A DNA stretch of 64,000 nucleotides from Henckelia pumila (Eukaryota > Streptophyta > Magnoliopsida > Lamiales > Gesneriaceae), in contig NC_133121.1 of the NCBI RefSeq assembly GCF_033568475.1, positions 3,906,001 to 3,970,000 on the forward strand. Reading direction: 5' to 3'. Below the pieces are notes generated by a model, which saw nothing but the letters and a program-made list of their open reading frames with translations, was not told the DNA's origin and did no database searches. This document shows, in pieces, positions 10,340 to 21,578 of the stretch (the stretch's first letter is position 1; the number at the start of each line of letters is the position of its first letter). The translations under genes and the position numbers were made by a program.

Positions 10340-12391
10340 ATGGAGAAGATGAACTGCGGTAAAGTGGCCGAGATAACTATGGTTAAGCAGAGCGTGCTAA
10401 TGTGCGCCGGTGGTGAAGCGTGGTTGGTGGCTTTGCTAGTTTCAGCCCTGGTCAAGGCTCAGCTTTTAGGGCTTAGTCAGGTACCAGATCTCACTTAAAT
10501 TTTGTCTTATTTTATTTAATTATTTATATATTTTATCTCTCAAGAAATTTTTTTAAAACAAAAAAAAATTGCCCCTGTTTAAGCAGAAATTTTTAATTTT
10601 AGAATGGTTTTTTTTCCTTTTTCCCTTAAAATCTGTCCAAATATTTTGTTTATTTATTTTTATTCGAGTTTCTGTGTCAAATTTTGTAGAAATGAGCACA
10701 AAGATTTACTTTTCTCTTTTTTAAAAAACAAATATGAGAAGGGTTTCGAGATTTAGATATATTATATTATTTTTAAAATTTCATATCTATATTATTCTAT
10801 TAATTTTTTTTTTCCGATCTTTTTTTCTCTTGCACATGTAATTTATTTATTTCTTTTCATAATTTCTATAGTACAAGTGATTTTATAAAATATTTAACAC
10901 GAATTCGATTAAACGGTTAAACTACTTTAGTTATTCGAAATAGCCGGTTCAATCGAAGGCAGATCTAGATAATTGCATTATTTTTTTATTCGGTTTATTT
11001 CAGTTGGCCTTTAAATAAAGTTTCTTCTCGCAGCTGTACGATAGTATCAAATTTTACTGGTCATGATATAAATCTTTAGAATATTCCACACTAAGATTCT
11101 TTTATGCCAACATTATTTTAATATAATAATTTAGTAAAAGATTAGCTGGGCTAAATGTATATTACAATTCTTGATATTTTAGGATAATGCTTTTTTTTTC
11201 TAGAAGAATTAGTTCAGCATGGGACACGTCACCCACTTTGGGTGTTAGTTGGATGGATAATAATAATTGAAAATATATTGAATGAATTGTTCAATGTCTT
11301 AGGCCCGAATTAGGAGGACCCAACTCAAATGGATTTTTTAATATAGATTTTGGGGCCCACTTAGCTCGAAACTTGGAAAATTAATCATTTTGGGCTTAGG
11401 ATTGACTTAAGTTCGAACTCGATTTATTTGGACTAGGTTTGGGCTCAAGCTTATGGGCTTGTATAATTTTTAAGTTTGAATTTGGATATATGTACGATCT
11501 TGGCTCTGGTTTATAATTTCAAATATGAGTTTGATAATGATTGAATCGATTTTAAAATTTTGCGAGACAACTTGATTCTTTTTATAACTTAAATAACTTG
11601 TTTTATCACTTTATGGCATCCTAACCTTATGATTTAGTTGTTCTTTTAGCTTCGTTTAAGTTCCTATTTTCAATGCACAACCATGTTTGGGGAACCTGTA
11701 ATATTTTATTTTGTCAAATATTTGTTATTAAAAATAATAATAAATGGAAAGGAGCAAATGGGATGACCTCGTAAAGTCTTAATCGAATGAATTATATTCA
11801 CATAGTAATTTATGTTTTTTACATCTGCCTTGTATGATAATTGTCTTAAATATTAAGACATGCTACACATGTAATCATTCTTTTAAAACTCTGATAACTT
11901 GTTTGATTTTCGGGATTGTTTTTTCTAAATTCAAGGAATGGATGAAGCTATTGAAAAGCCAACCTAAGATGAGAGGAGACCATCATGGCTGTCTCCTTCC
12001 GGATGAGGTAGCTGATGCTGGTGACAATGACACTGATGAAGAGGAAGATGGGGAAGGTGACGAGGATGATGAAGAAGAGGAAGACGATGACAGAAACCCT
12101 AACCCTAACGGCAACAAAAGCGGCCCCACAAAGGGTCGCGGAGGACCACCAACTGGAGGAGCTCAGGAGAATGGTGAAGATGACGACGATGAACCGGGGG
12201 ATGGAGAGGATCCTGACGAGGAGGACGATGATGACGACGATGATGACGATGATGATGATGAAGACGGGGACGACGGTGGCGACGAGGAAGGGGTCGTTGA
12301 GGGAGAAGATGACAAAGAGGACGAGGAGGAAGAGGAAGACGAAGACGAGGAAGAGGAAGACCTGCAACCACCTAAGAAGAGGAAGAAGTGA
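10340..12391 (+). CDS. Asp/Glu-rich protein with C-terminal basic nuclear signal, function unknown
   Basis: Two coding exons fit together in frame: 10340-10480 (47 codons, ending at CAG|GTACC) and 11936-12391 (after TTCAAG), giving 198 residues. The first 47 residues include an uncharged stretch around EAWLVALLVSALVKAQLLGL, possibly an amphipathic or hydrophobic helix. After residue 70 the chain is dominated by Asp and Glu, with a Gly/Asn/Pro-rich island near the middle and an uninterrupted run of a dozen Asp. It ends in PPKKRKK, a classical nuclear localisation signal. Acidic tails of this kind often bind histones or other basic proteins, as in histone chaperones and nucleolin-type proteins, but no defining domain is visible. 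I do not recognise a named family. The acceptor choice is the least certain part. Confidence 0.75.
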
Positions 12392-13369
12392 ATTAACCAT
12401 ATAACAACAATAATAAGATAACCTAGACAAACTCTGTGCCTTTGTGGAGGTGGATTTAGGATTTTATGTTTTCGTTTGAATCATGTCTCGAGCATGTTAA
12501 AGACTGGTGTATGGGAATTGGGAAGTGATCCCTGATATTCATTAGGGTTAAAAGTGCAATTGGGAACCAGCCTTCGGGAGATATTTAATTTTCTTAGATC
12601 TTATCTTACTTTCCAAGCCCATTTGGTAAATGTTACAGATACATAGTATCTCCTTTGAATTTTCCCATCTTGCTTTAACAAACCCGTCCAATTAATGGTA
12701 CACGTCTTTTTCTTGATTGCACTTTTACAAAATCCACATAGGTATCATACAAGAGAAATTCAAAAAAAAATAAAATTAAATTAATTTATGTGCCTAACAA
12801 TGCTATATAAAAAATTAATTAACTTATTTAATGGAGTTGAATATTGCTGATTGTGTGCTTATATATGTTACATTTAACAATCCGGTTTAATTAACTTTCG
12901 CTTGTTCTTATCCATCTGTCCCTTCTCTTTTTCATTTAAAAATACTTTATAATTAATAAAATTTAAAATTCATGGACGGCCTGTTAATTAAAAATGAAAA
13001 ATATGGAAAAAGAAAAAAGAAAAAAAGAAGAATGTCGGCATATGGACAGGCACACAAAATTAATTAGGAGGCGTGACTTTAATTGTACTTTAAACGCGTG
13101 TCATTAAATCAAACCTTGGGATTAAGGAAGACATAAATACCACTCGACTCGACCTAATGCTGGAACTTTCTACCCCCCTGGAGTTTTCGAGAGAAAAATA
13201 TTTTTAAAAATACAATTTGTATAATATGAATCTATGATTATATATATGTAAATTAAGCTGTTTAAAAATATGAGATACCATGAGATAAATTCATTTAAAA
13301 ACAACCCAAATACCAACTCTTATTATTATTTTCATTATTGGTTTCGAAAAAAAATTATTATTTTCATTA
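12392..13369. other. gene-free AT-rich spacer
   Basis: Presumed 3' UTR of the acidic protein gene, then AT-rich DNA. No gene or element was recognised before the foldback element at 13379. Confidence 0.5.
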
Positions 13370-13378
13370 TTATTATTA

Positions 13379-13691
13379 GGGAAAATTGCAAATTTAGTCC
13401 TGTATGTTTGTCACTTTGCGATTTTGGTCTTTTATGTTTTCACATTTCAGTTTTAGTCCTGTATGTTTCGATTTTTGGCAATTTCGGTCATTTTTCTTCG
13501 AAAATGCTGACGTGGCACTGTACACGTCAGCTCCACATCAGCATTGAATTGGTGCCACGTCAGCGCCACATCGGAAAAAGGACTAAAATTGCCAAAAAAA
13601 TAAAGATAGCGGACTAAAACTGCAATCTGTAAATATAAAGGACCAAAATCGCAAAGTGACAAACATACAGGACCAAAAAAGCAATTTTCCC
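13379..13691. mobile_element. foldback MITE, Mutator-like, with 9-bp target duplication
   Basis: The 313-bp unit starts GGGAAAATTGC and ends GCAATTTTCCC. Each half is the near-complete inverted copy of the other, including TTTGTCACTTTGCGATTTTG and TAGTCCTGTATGTTT phrases, meeting near a GTCAGC-rich centre. It is flanked on both sides by TTATTATTA (13370-13378 and 13692-13700). A 9-bp duplication fits the Mutator superfamily, although this one is low complexity. It has no coding capacity. Confidence 0.75.
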
Positions 13692-13984
13692 TTATTATTA
13701 ATTTATTATTATTTGGGTAGTGATTGTTACAATTCCCTCGAGTTTGTAATTTTAGTGAATAAATTACAAAGTTATACGAAATATGGATATTTCAATATTT
13801 ATAATATAATACTCTCAATAATAACTAGATCAAGAAAACGGAGAGTCGTCCTTATAAATCTACAACCCGAAAATCCATCTAAGTAAAAATAATATTTTTA
13901 TCTAGCTTATTTATTCTCTTTTTTAAAAAAAATAAAATAAAACATGATATATAGAATCAAACTAGGTCAGAAACAATTACATCA

Positions 13985-15710
13985 TAAATAAAAGAAGGCG
14001 AAGGGACGACCCGTCCTTCTGGACCAGACAAATAAACAGCTCCCCTAGCTAAATCAGCATGATTCGCTGATCTTTTAACAAAAACAAAAGATAAAGATTG
14101 AATCTCCAAAGCGATGAGATTGCAATCTTCAACAACTAAGTCAACTATTGATAAGTCTTAGACTACAGATTTTATAAATTCAATAATCACCAATACACCT
14201 GATTAAGTGATTATGTTCGTGAGATTCAACTCCATTATCCAACTTAGAGCTTCCCGGATTCCTACTCCTTCAGCTATCAATGGATCGCAAATCTCTGAAG
14301 ATTGTTGTGTACAACTGTTGTAACTTCTCTAAGATCATTTCGGATAATACACCCATAGCCTGCTCTACCAATGTCCTTGAAGATCGCTGCATCTACATTG
14401 CATTTCAGAAAGTTTGCTGGAGGCAGTGGCGGAGCTACATGGTCCCGAAAGGGTGCGACCGCCTCCCTCAAATTATAAAAAAAATTAGTACTATATACAT
14501 GATATATCTTTTAAATATAAATTTATTTGTGCGAAACTCCTTTTTTTTAAAAAAACTTAGTAATATATATATAATATATTTTAGAATGTTGATTTAATTT
14601 TATATTGATTAGGATGATCTTTGATGAATAAGATAAGAATAAATTTATTTTAGACTATAATAGATTTGACAATATGTTTTTTATTGGCTCATATTTATTT
14701 TTGGAAAACGAAATGTCTTTTATGCTTGAATGTGACATGGGAAATTTGATTCAGTTTACTCATTATCCATCTGATTTCTTCTTAATGGATTTAATGCATC
14801 TTGAGTATCAACTTCATAACTTTATTTTTGACATACAAAGTAACAATCAGTTATCTAAGGCTGCGGGGATTAGCGAGCATGCTAAAATGATGTTCCAATC
14901 TAATAAAGATCGATTATATTATTTGGTATATTTATTTTAAAGTTAACAGTATTATTACTTGTTGCAACTACTAACGTAGAGAGTGTTTTCAACAATAAAA
15001 ATAATCAAAATATCACTTTGTAAACAGTTAAGAGATGATGTGTTAGATGATTGTTTGATAAAGTTTATATTGAAACTATTATTCAATATTTTCAAACTAT
15101 GAAATTTCGGAGTGTGTTATTGTAAAAACATATTAAGTTAATATATGACTTTTTATTATACAATTTGTGTTGTAATAATTTTTTTTTAATTTATTGAATT
15201 CGCCCCTCCTGATTGAAAATTCTGGGTACGCCATTGGCTGGAGGAGTACACCATCGAGTGGGATAAGGCTGCTTGTGGGAAGTGTTATTATTCAAGGATA
15301 GAGTATGAGCTTCTTGCCACTGAGACAAAATGTCCATCGCAGAACGACGAATCATGGTTGCGGGTTTACTTCTCGCATTCCTTACCACATCATTTCGGTG
15401 CTGTCATAAACTCCAAAGAACTACTGCGACAATCTCAATCTCGGTTTGTGCATTAGTTGTGACCAGTTTGTTCCACCACCCCACAAAGGTTCTCTCCTAG
15501 CCAAAGTAACTGTTAGTAAAGGTAAGACACCACACGCTTTGAGCAAAAGGGTAAAAAATTAGTACATGAAAATCCTCCTCTGATTCATTATGGCACATAG
15601 GGCACCATTCGGGTACTTCTACTCTGCGGCGTTGTAAGGCCTTCATAGTGGGCAAGCAACAACCAATGGTCTCTCAAAGAAATCAGTACATGAAAGTCCT
15701 CCTGTGTTTA
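13985..15710 (-). mobile_element. LINE (non-LTR) remnant: zinc-binding and RNase H-like 3' part
   Basis: Read on the minus strand, the fragment begins near 15700 with a zf-RVT-like segment (LPTMKALQRRR... then CPMCHNESEEDFH). It continues through a segment containing WCTPPANFLKCNVDAA and GYGCIIRND, the classic start of the plant LINE RNase H-like domain. It ends near 14000 with RSANHADLARGAVYL, the usual end of that domain. The order is right for the C-terminus of a plant LINE polyprotein. There is no 5' reverse transcriptase core here and the frame is broken, so it is inactive. A hAT element (14424-15236) sits inside the RNase H region. Confidence 0.82.
14424..15236 (+). mobile_element. hAT transposon remnant nested in the LINE, with exact 8-bp target duplication
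   Basis: The element starts CAGTGGCGGAG and ends GTACGCCATTG, an imperfect terminal inverted repeat of the hAT type. It is flanked on both sides by GCTGGAGG (14416-14423 and 15237-15244), an exact 8-bp duplication as expected for hAT. Removing it restores the LINE reading WCTPPANFLKC. Inside, on the plus strand at about 14674-14940, is a fragment resembling hAT transposase (YPSDF...LEYQLHNFIFDI). It is followed by a decayed match to the C-terminal dimerisation region (TNVESVFN...RDDVLDDCLIKF). At 813 bp it is far too short for an autonomous copy and its frame is broken. Confidence 0.88.
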
Positions 15711-15745
15711 TTTATGTAACAAAAAAAACATGTAAAATTTATAAT

Positions 15746-16030
15746 GAAAAACTGCAATTTTGGTCATGTATGTTTGTCACTTTGTGATTTCGGTGTTGAT
15801 CTATGTTTTTATATTTCAGTTTTAGTCTTGCATATTTCGATTTTTGGCAATTTAAGTAATTTTTTTTTTCGAAAATGTTTACGTGACATTATACACGTCA
15901 GCTCCACATCAGCGTCACAAAGAAAAAATACAAAAATTGTTAAAAAAATAAAAATAACAAACTAAAACTAAAATATAAAAAATCAAAATCGTAAAATGAC
16001 AAACATATAAAATCAATAATGATATTTTCT
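15746..16030. mobile_element. decayed second copy of the 13379 foldback family
   Basis: This segment repeats the phrases of the 13379 element in the same order: TGCAATTTTGGTC, TGTTTGTCACTTTG, TCAGTTTTAGTC, GGCAATTT, ACACGTCAGCTCCACATCAG, then the inverted right half ending in TGACAAACATA. It has diverged considerably and has no clear target duplication, so it is an older insertion. Confidence 0.65.
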
Positions 16031-16306
16031 CAATTTAGAATTGCATTATTTGTTTCGAAAACTAGTCAACAGATGACAAAGTCAGCATAACTAATAGTCC
16101 GTACGCTTCCGGCCCGTTGTATTTGAGAGTTGGCGAAAAAAAATATATTAAAAAAAACATGCGTCGGTGTGTGGCAGGTGTATATATACTTTTTAATAAT
16201 ATCCACTGAAGGACTATAATTATTTTATAATGAAAAAAAATAATCATCCAATTATCATGACCCACCTGGCAACCTTATCCATAAATCTCCCCCCACCATG
16301 TAGAAA

Positions 16307-16314
16307 TATATAAA
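16307..16314 (+). promoter_or_regulatory. TATA box of the 16403 gene
   Basis: TATATAAA lies about 90 bases before the start codon at 16403, a normal plant spacing allowing for a leader of roughly 60 bases. Confidence 0.6.
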
Positions 16315-16402
16315 GCCATCATCTGAATTAAGTACCCAAAACTCAAGAATAATAAACTACTCCATACTAAATATAAAATTCTTAGAAGAAGAAGTAGAAG
16401 AA

Positions 16403-16636
16403 ATGGCAGACATCGCAATTTTGGTTGCAGAAGAGTATGAGAGGAGGGTCAAAATCTCAAGAAAAAGTGGCCAAGATGTTGAGTTCTTGTCTTGTTTGAG
16501 AGTGTTGGGGAAGAGCTTCAAAGGGTATTCGTCTTCTTTAATCAGAGAGGGTGAGAATTTAGCCAAGATTTTGGTCCTCCAAGAACCCAAATCACCCATG
16601 ACTCTTGCTGCTACTTATGGCTTCTTTTCTGCTTGA
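16403..16636 (+). CDS. short plant protein of unknown function, 77 residues
   Basis: A single-exon frame encodes 77 residues beginning MADIAILVAEEYERRVKI and ending with TLAATYGFFSA. It has an N-terminal helix-like segment rich in Ala, Val and Glu, a Lys/Arg/Ser middle, and a hydrophobic C-terminal end. There is no signal peptide, membrane segment or recognised domain. Support for it being real: an ATG in a good plant context (GAAGAAATGGC), a TATA box 90 bases upstream, codon use and GC higher than the flanks, and a TATA-rich 3' flank. The start and the GFFSA ending look like a small plant family I have seen described only as uncharacterised. I do not assign a function. Confidence 0.65.
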   Translation: MADIAILVAEEYERRVKISRKSGQDVEFLSCLRVLGKSFKGYSSSLIREGENLAKILVLQEPKSPMTLAATYGFFSA

Positions 16637-18108
16637 TTGTTTTTTGTATAAGCTATATATTTGTATAGTTTTTTCTTTTTTCTTTTTCTGTTGGAGAATT
16701 GTATAATGTAATAATGTATACATGTTTATCTTTTATTTGGATGTGAAACTTTGAGAAAAAAAAATCGATTTTGTGTACCTTTCGTGGATGTGATATTGGT
16801 TTAATACAATCACAAATATTAGATTATGTTTCAAACTATATTTAAACCGGCGTTCAGAAGAATTTTTAGAAAATATTTTCGGTTTTTTTTAACAAAATTT
16901 TAAAATTTTGTGAATTTTTGTTATTGAATAGCCGTCAAATTTTTTTTATTTGGAAGATATTTTATTAATAAAATATCTTCCAAACACCATTTTAATCTAA
17001 TATGGATATTTAACGATAGATGTTAATGGATCCACTTATAATTGTCAATGGTTTAATAAATTTAATTAGGATACTAATGTAAGATAGCATCTCATTCTGA
17101 TTACATGAAAACTAGCTACCAACAATACATAATAATCTTGTTGCCCAAAACCAAATAAGATGAAGGAACCTATTATTTTTTTTTGAAGGTTAACTTGAAA
17201 TCAGTGGAATCCACATTATTTAAACCAATCAGTGGTTGTCATCTAACTCATGAGATAATACCCATAAAATAATACCCATGGGGTAGGATCGAAGCTACCC
17301 TTGCAGAGTAAACATATAAAAGACTAAAGAGAGATTGATGAATTATGTAATACCTTCGGATGAGTCGATGATATAATCAATTACATAGCAGGAAAGAGAA
17401 AAATGCACGGGCCCAAACGCAAGGCCCAATTTAACGTTATGATGTCTTAGATTTTGACTGATTAATATTGAGTCCAACTCAACTCAAAGCCGTTTAAAAT
17501 AGAAGGTTGTTCAAGTTCATATTTATAACTTGAAACAGACACAGAACATTTAACAATGTTCAAGGGGTTAAAGAAAATTATTCGAGGTTTAATTACATAT
17601 ATATTAAATAGGGATCCAATAGCTTTAAAACTCATAATATACATATACGATCTTCCAAAAAGTTTGAAATTTTGGAAATAATAATTGATAGATAAAAATG
17701 ATAATGATAATAATATTACGCAGTTGGTATAGGACCCTTTCCGGCTTGAGTCAGTGCGTATTGTTTATAATCTTTTCTTATATATAAAAAATCTTCTCCT
17801 TAGACATCATATTTTAATTTTTCGAAATTGCCTTTATGTGATATAAATATTACACTTTTATTTTTATTTGTTTTTTTTTAAAAAAAAATTCGATATTTCA
17901 AATTTCCATATTTTTCTCAACTAAACATTATAGATAAGATAAAATGATAAATAAATTTTAAATTTATTATTATATTATTTTATAAATGAAAAAAAATAAA
18001 TTTAAATATTATCGAAAAAATAATATTTATACATAACATACAATATTAAATATATTATATGATTTTATACACACGTAATGCGTGTGTGCGATTATGCTAG
18101 TTTCAATT
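16637..18108. other. gene-free AT-rich spacer
   Basis: Presumed 3' UTR of the small gene, then AT-rich sequence with a few stem-loops (for example ATATTTTATTAATAAAATAT at about 16956). No gene was recognised. Confidence 0.5.
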
Positions 18109-18127
18109 AAAGAAAGATATAATAGAC

Positions 18128-18410
18128 GCCGATGAGGCCTGAGCCTACTGGCTGAGGCTGAGGCCCTGAGCTATTTGGTCTCAGTTTCGATTTCCGTCGC
18201 TTGTGGGTAGATTTCCTAATTTATTTAGGTAGTTCCGTTGCTTGCGGGTAGATTTTTTAATTTATTTAGGTAGATTTAGTAGTTTATTTGTAATTTCTTT
18301 ATTCGAGATAAGCAAGTCTCGAGTCTATATTCAAGTCTCATCGGTTGTGCGGGCAGCTTCCTTATATTGTTGTACTCTAATTTTTTTATTGTAATTGTAC
18401 TCTAAAAAAA
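18128..18410 (+). mobile_element. SINE-like retroposon with poly(A) tail and 19-bp target duplication
   Basis: A 283-bp body ending in an A-run is flanked by AAAGAAAGATATAATAGAC at 18109-18127 and again at 18411-18429. A long duplication with a 3' A-tail is the mark of LINE-driven target-primed integration. The body has no reading frame. It contains two adjacent 41-bp repeats (18192-18232 and 18233-18273) with a few differences, each carrying GGGTAGATT and AATTTATTTAGGTAG. A segment reading AGTTTCGATTTCC resembles an RNA polymerase III B box, but I see no convincing A box. It is therefore either a SINE or a retrocopy of some non-coding RNA. The intact duplication means a fairly recent insertion. 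Confidence 0.78.
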
Positions 18411-18429
18411 AAAGAAAGATATAATAGAC

Positions 18430-19612
18430 TTAATTGGTTTGAAATAGGTTAGCTAATAATGGAAATATATATAATGCATCCACATCTTGAGTTTCTTGAA
18501 AGTTTATAGGTTTAGTTTAAACATAGAGCCTTTGGTTTTATTAATGGACAAATCATTCCCTTTAACATTACAATATAATATATTTGTTCACTTGTTTGTT
18601 CTGATCCAGTAAACTTGGATATAATTAATACTAAAAAAATTTGGGAAAATTAAAGGAGATGATTCCATGCATGCATTTTATAGTTTACTTGTTATTCTAT
18701 TTGTAATTCTTGCAAATAAAATTTTAGTAAAAATATAGAGCTTTTTGATCAGCAGATAACTCGTTACTTTCACTTCAGTACTATTCCAAACTTATAAATG
18801 GAGATGCATGCGCCACAGTATCCAAACAAATTAAGCCTACTTTACAATTATGTTACTCCATAATCAAAAGAGAAAAAAGGGTGAAAAAAAAATTATATAT
18901 GTTTCCCTGATTCTCGTGAAGCACATGATGCTTATTGAATGATGTGAAAGGGATTTCAACGTATACAATTAATTTCATAGAATCTGCCAATGCAAGGATA
19001 AGTTATAACAGATATAGGCTGTCCCAATCTTCAATTCGCAGGTGTTCTCACACCACAAGGTTTTGAAATGGGAATTAGTTTAGTGTAAAAAGGATATAAT
19101 TTACAATTTATTTGACATTTTTGGAAAAATTCACATTTTAGCATGTATTTTATTGATTACGGAAACTACGTACACATACATAACATGTATGATGAGTTAT
19201 GATTCAATTGATATTTGATTAATTATATATATTGAGATCCTTTATTAAGGTCCTTAAACAAATGGCCCCAAACCCCCAACTTTCTTCAAAAAACATAAAT
19301 AAGGAACACCTTGGCGAGGTAAGTAGTTCTTATTTAATTCTTATTCTTTGTGATTTGTTTTCAATAATTACTGATTTGAGCGTTTGAGTGTTCTCGTCTG
19401 GTATCTCCATTGCGTTTCTTAACACAGGTAATAACCCATAAAGTTAGCTATCTGGATTTACTCGGAGTATTTGCTAATTATTTGAATGGATTAGTTATTA
19501 GGTTTTTTCTCGAGTCGGATAATATTTTTTATTGGTGGCATCTATATATGTGTGTAATACCGATGTGCTCTCGGTAAGTTTGGATCGGAGATGACCATTT
19601 CTGTTGGTGGTG
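18430..19612. other. gene-free AT-rich spacer
   Basis: No coding region, splice structure or complete element was recognised. A stretch near 19370-19430 is reminiscent of some retroelement ends, but I could not define it. Confidence 0.4.
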
Positions 19613-19680
19613 ACAGGAATATATTCCATGTTTGCCTGTTGTGCACAAAATGTGGTGTGTGTATCACATCGTTCCTTATG
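19613..19680. repeat. diverged 68-bp repeat, copy A
   Basis: This 68-bp segment aligns without gaps of note to 20062-20129. Shared blocks are GAATATATTC, TTTGCCT, TTGTGCACAAA, ATCACA and GTTCCTT. Surrounding DNA does not align obviously. Nature unknown. Confidence 0.5.
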
Positions 19681-20061
19681 ACTCATATACTTGAAAAAGT
19701 TGGAGTCCAATGGAAGATGTCAGGGTACATATCTAGCATTATATTATCACTCAAATGAAACATTAAAAACTAAAAAGCTTAACACCCTCAAGTAAAATTT
19801 AAATTTTTTTTTCTTTCAAAACACTATATTATATGTTTTAAAAATGACACATTTTTATCTCATTTGCAAAGGGTTTTACTCCATATTAATCTTCCAAAAA
19901 GAAACCACACACAACCGACATTAATTTTATACAAGGAATTATATGTTTGTTTTGATTTCCATTGATCTATACGATATTTGACCAAGAAACGTTGATGATT
20001 TAATTAATATATGAATTTATGGGATGGAGTTTTAATACAAGTCTAATTTTTATTTACTGGG

Positions 20062-20129
20062 AGAAGAATATATTCGTTTTTGCCTCATTGTGCACAAATT
20101 GTAGCGTCTTCATCACAATGTTCCTTGTG
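20062..20129. repeat. diverged 68-bp repeat, copy B
   Basis: Partner of 19613-19680, in the same orientation, about 450 bases away. On the minus strand both copies read HKE(R/H)CD, then CAQ and EYI in matching positions, so they could be worn exon fragments of one family. The coding reading is broken in copy B. Confidence 0.5.
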
Positions 20130-20906
20130 TTGTGAAGACAGGTTGGCAGCTATACATGCATAACTACTTGAACTTTAAATATTAATTCATGTGAAAAAAA
20201 TATATAAAATGGGCTTTTCAATCTTTTGTTAGCGAATTGTTTGACGGAATTTTTAATAAAAAGGACTATATACATACACACAATATAAACATGCACTCTG
20301 CAATATGAAATTAGATGCATAAAAAAATTGACATGAGATCATTTTATGGTTTAGTTTTATGATACCGATCTCCGGCCTTATTTAACTCATGAAAAATGTT
20401 GCATTTTATGTTAAAAATATTATTTTAAATTTAAATATGAATTGAATCAACCTATCTCACTAACATAAATCCGTGAGATTATCTCACAAAAAACTACTCT
20501 AAATATATAACCTCCCTATTTCCATTTTATACTAATTAAAGTTGCAATTGTCATTTCCAAAAAATTATAATACCAATACTAGATTTTAAATAAAACAAAC
20601 AAATTAAGTTAGACATATACATCCCATTATTCATATTATAAGTACCAAACATCACCTATATTTTTGTTAGTACGGGAATTGGTCTTATCAGGTATTGGTA
20701 CCTTAGATTATCATTTTATGTAAAGGATCTATCATATCATCTCTATATTATATTAATATATATATTATATATAATAGAGGCAACCCTTTCGCATAATTTA
20801 GTGTTGTTCATAAATTGCTCTCTAATCGCAACGATAGTTTGTTCATTGGAAAATTTTAATTTATTTCCCGAATCTAAAATTCAGATTACAAATTTCCTAT
20901 TTCTCC

Positions 20907-20953
<47 letters not shown>

Positions 20954-21578
20954 GTTCTTAAAATTTCAAGAGGAGTTAACATGGGATTTAATCTGATAAG
21001 TGTTTCAAAAAGTATTCTACGTATGTGATAAGAGAGGGACATACATAACAAAATGCTTAATAGGTACTGGTCTGAAAGGAACATATTCTTAATTTTATCA
21101 CCACATCTTCCCTCCACTAAACGACACCATTTAACGATAGTGATATATATTCTCAGAACATTAATTACAGTAATATTTCAAAATTTTCAATTCCAAAAAT
21201 TACAAGTTACGACTTACGTGACATATATATTCGATATTACATGACAAAAAACACATGTAAATCGAGGCAATTTAAGGATCCCATAATGCGCATATCTTTC
21301 ACAAGTAGAGGGATGGGTTACTTACTTATCAAAAGAGTATTCGACAAGAATAGAATATATTTTCTATTATTTTAATTTATATATATATATTTAGGTAGAT
21401 GTTAAAAAAAATTATAATTTTATGTAATTGTTGAGTCGGGTCCACGGGCAAAAGGATCCATAGAGAAAGTGACGACATTATGGGCTCACTAGAAAACAAG
21501 AGGAAATTCATTTCTGAATTGTAATGACCAGCATATGCATGTTTCCATTGTGCATGTTTAAAACCATGGAAAACAAAT
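20130..21578. other. gene-free spacer with an (AT)n microsatellite at about 20909-20950
   Basis: AT-rich DNA with no gene recognised. Reading frames across 20800-21117 exist only because the (AT)n tract lacks stops and encodes alternating Tyr-Ile. Confidence 0.5.

Noticed and set aside
11948-12430. Long open frames on the opposite strand and in other frames of the acidic gene
   Set aside because: They are shadows of the Asp/Glu codon repeats (GAN codons read as hydrophobic or Met/Thr codons elsewhere) and have no independent support.
19320-19440. Possible LTR-element end (a TTGAGCGTTTGAGTGTTC phrase)
   Set aside because: The resemblance is slight; no paired repeat, primer site or target duplication was found nearby.
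20801-21117. Frames with runs of Tyr-Ile
   Set aside because: They exist only because an (AT)n microsatellite lacks stop codons.
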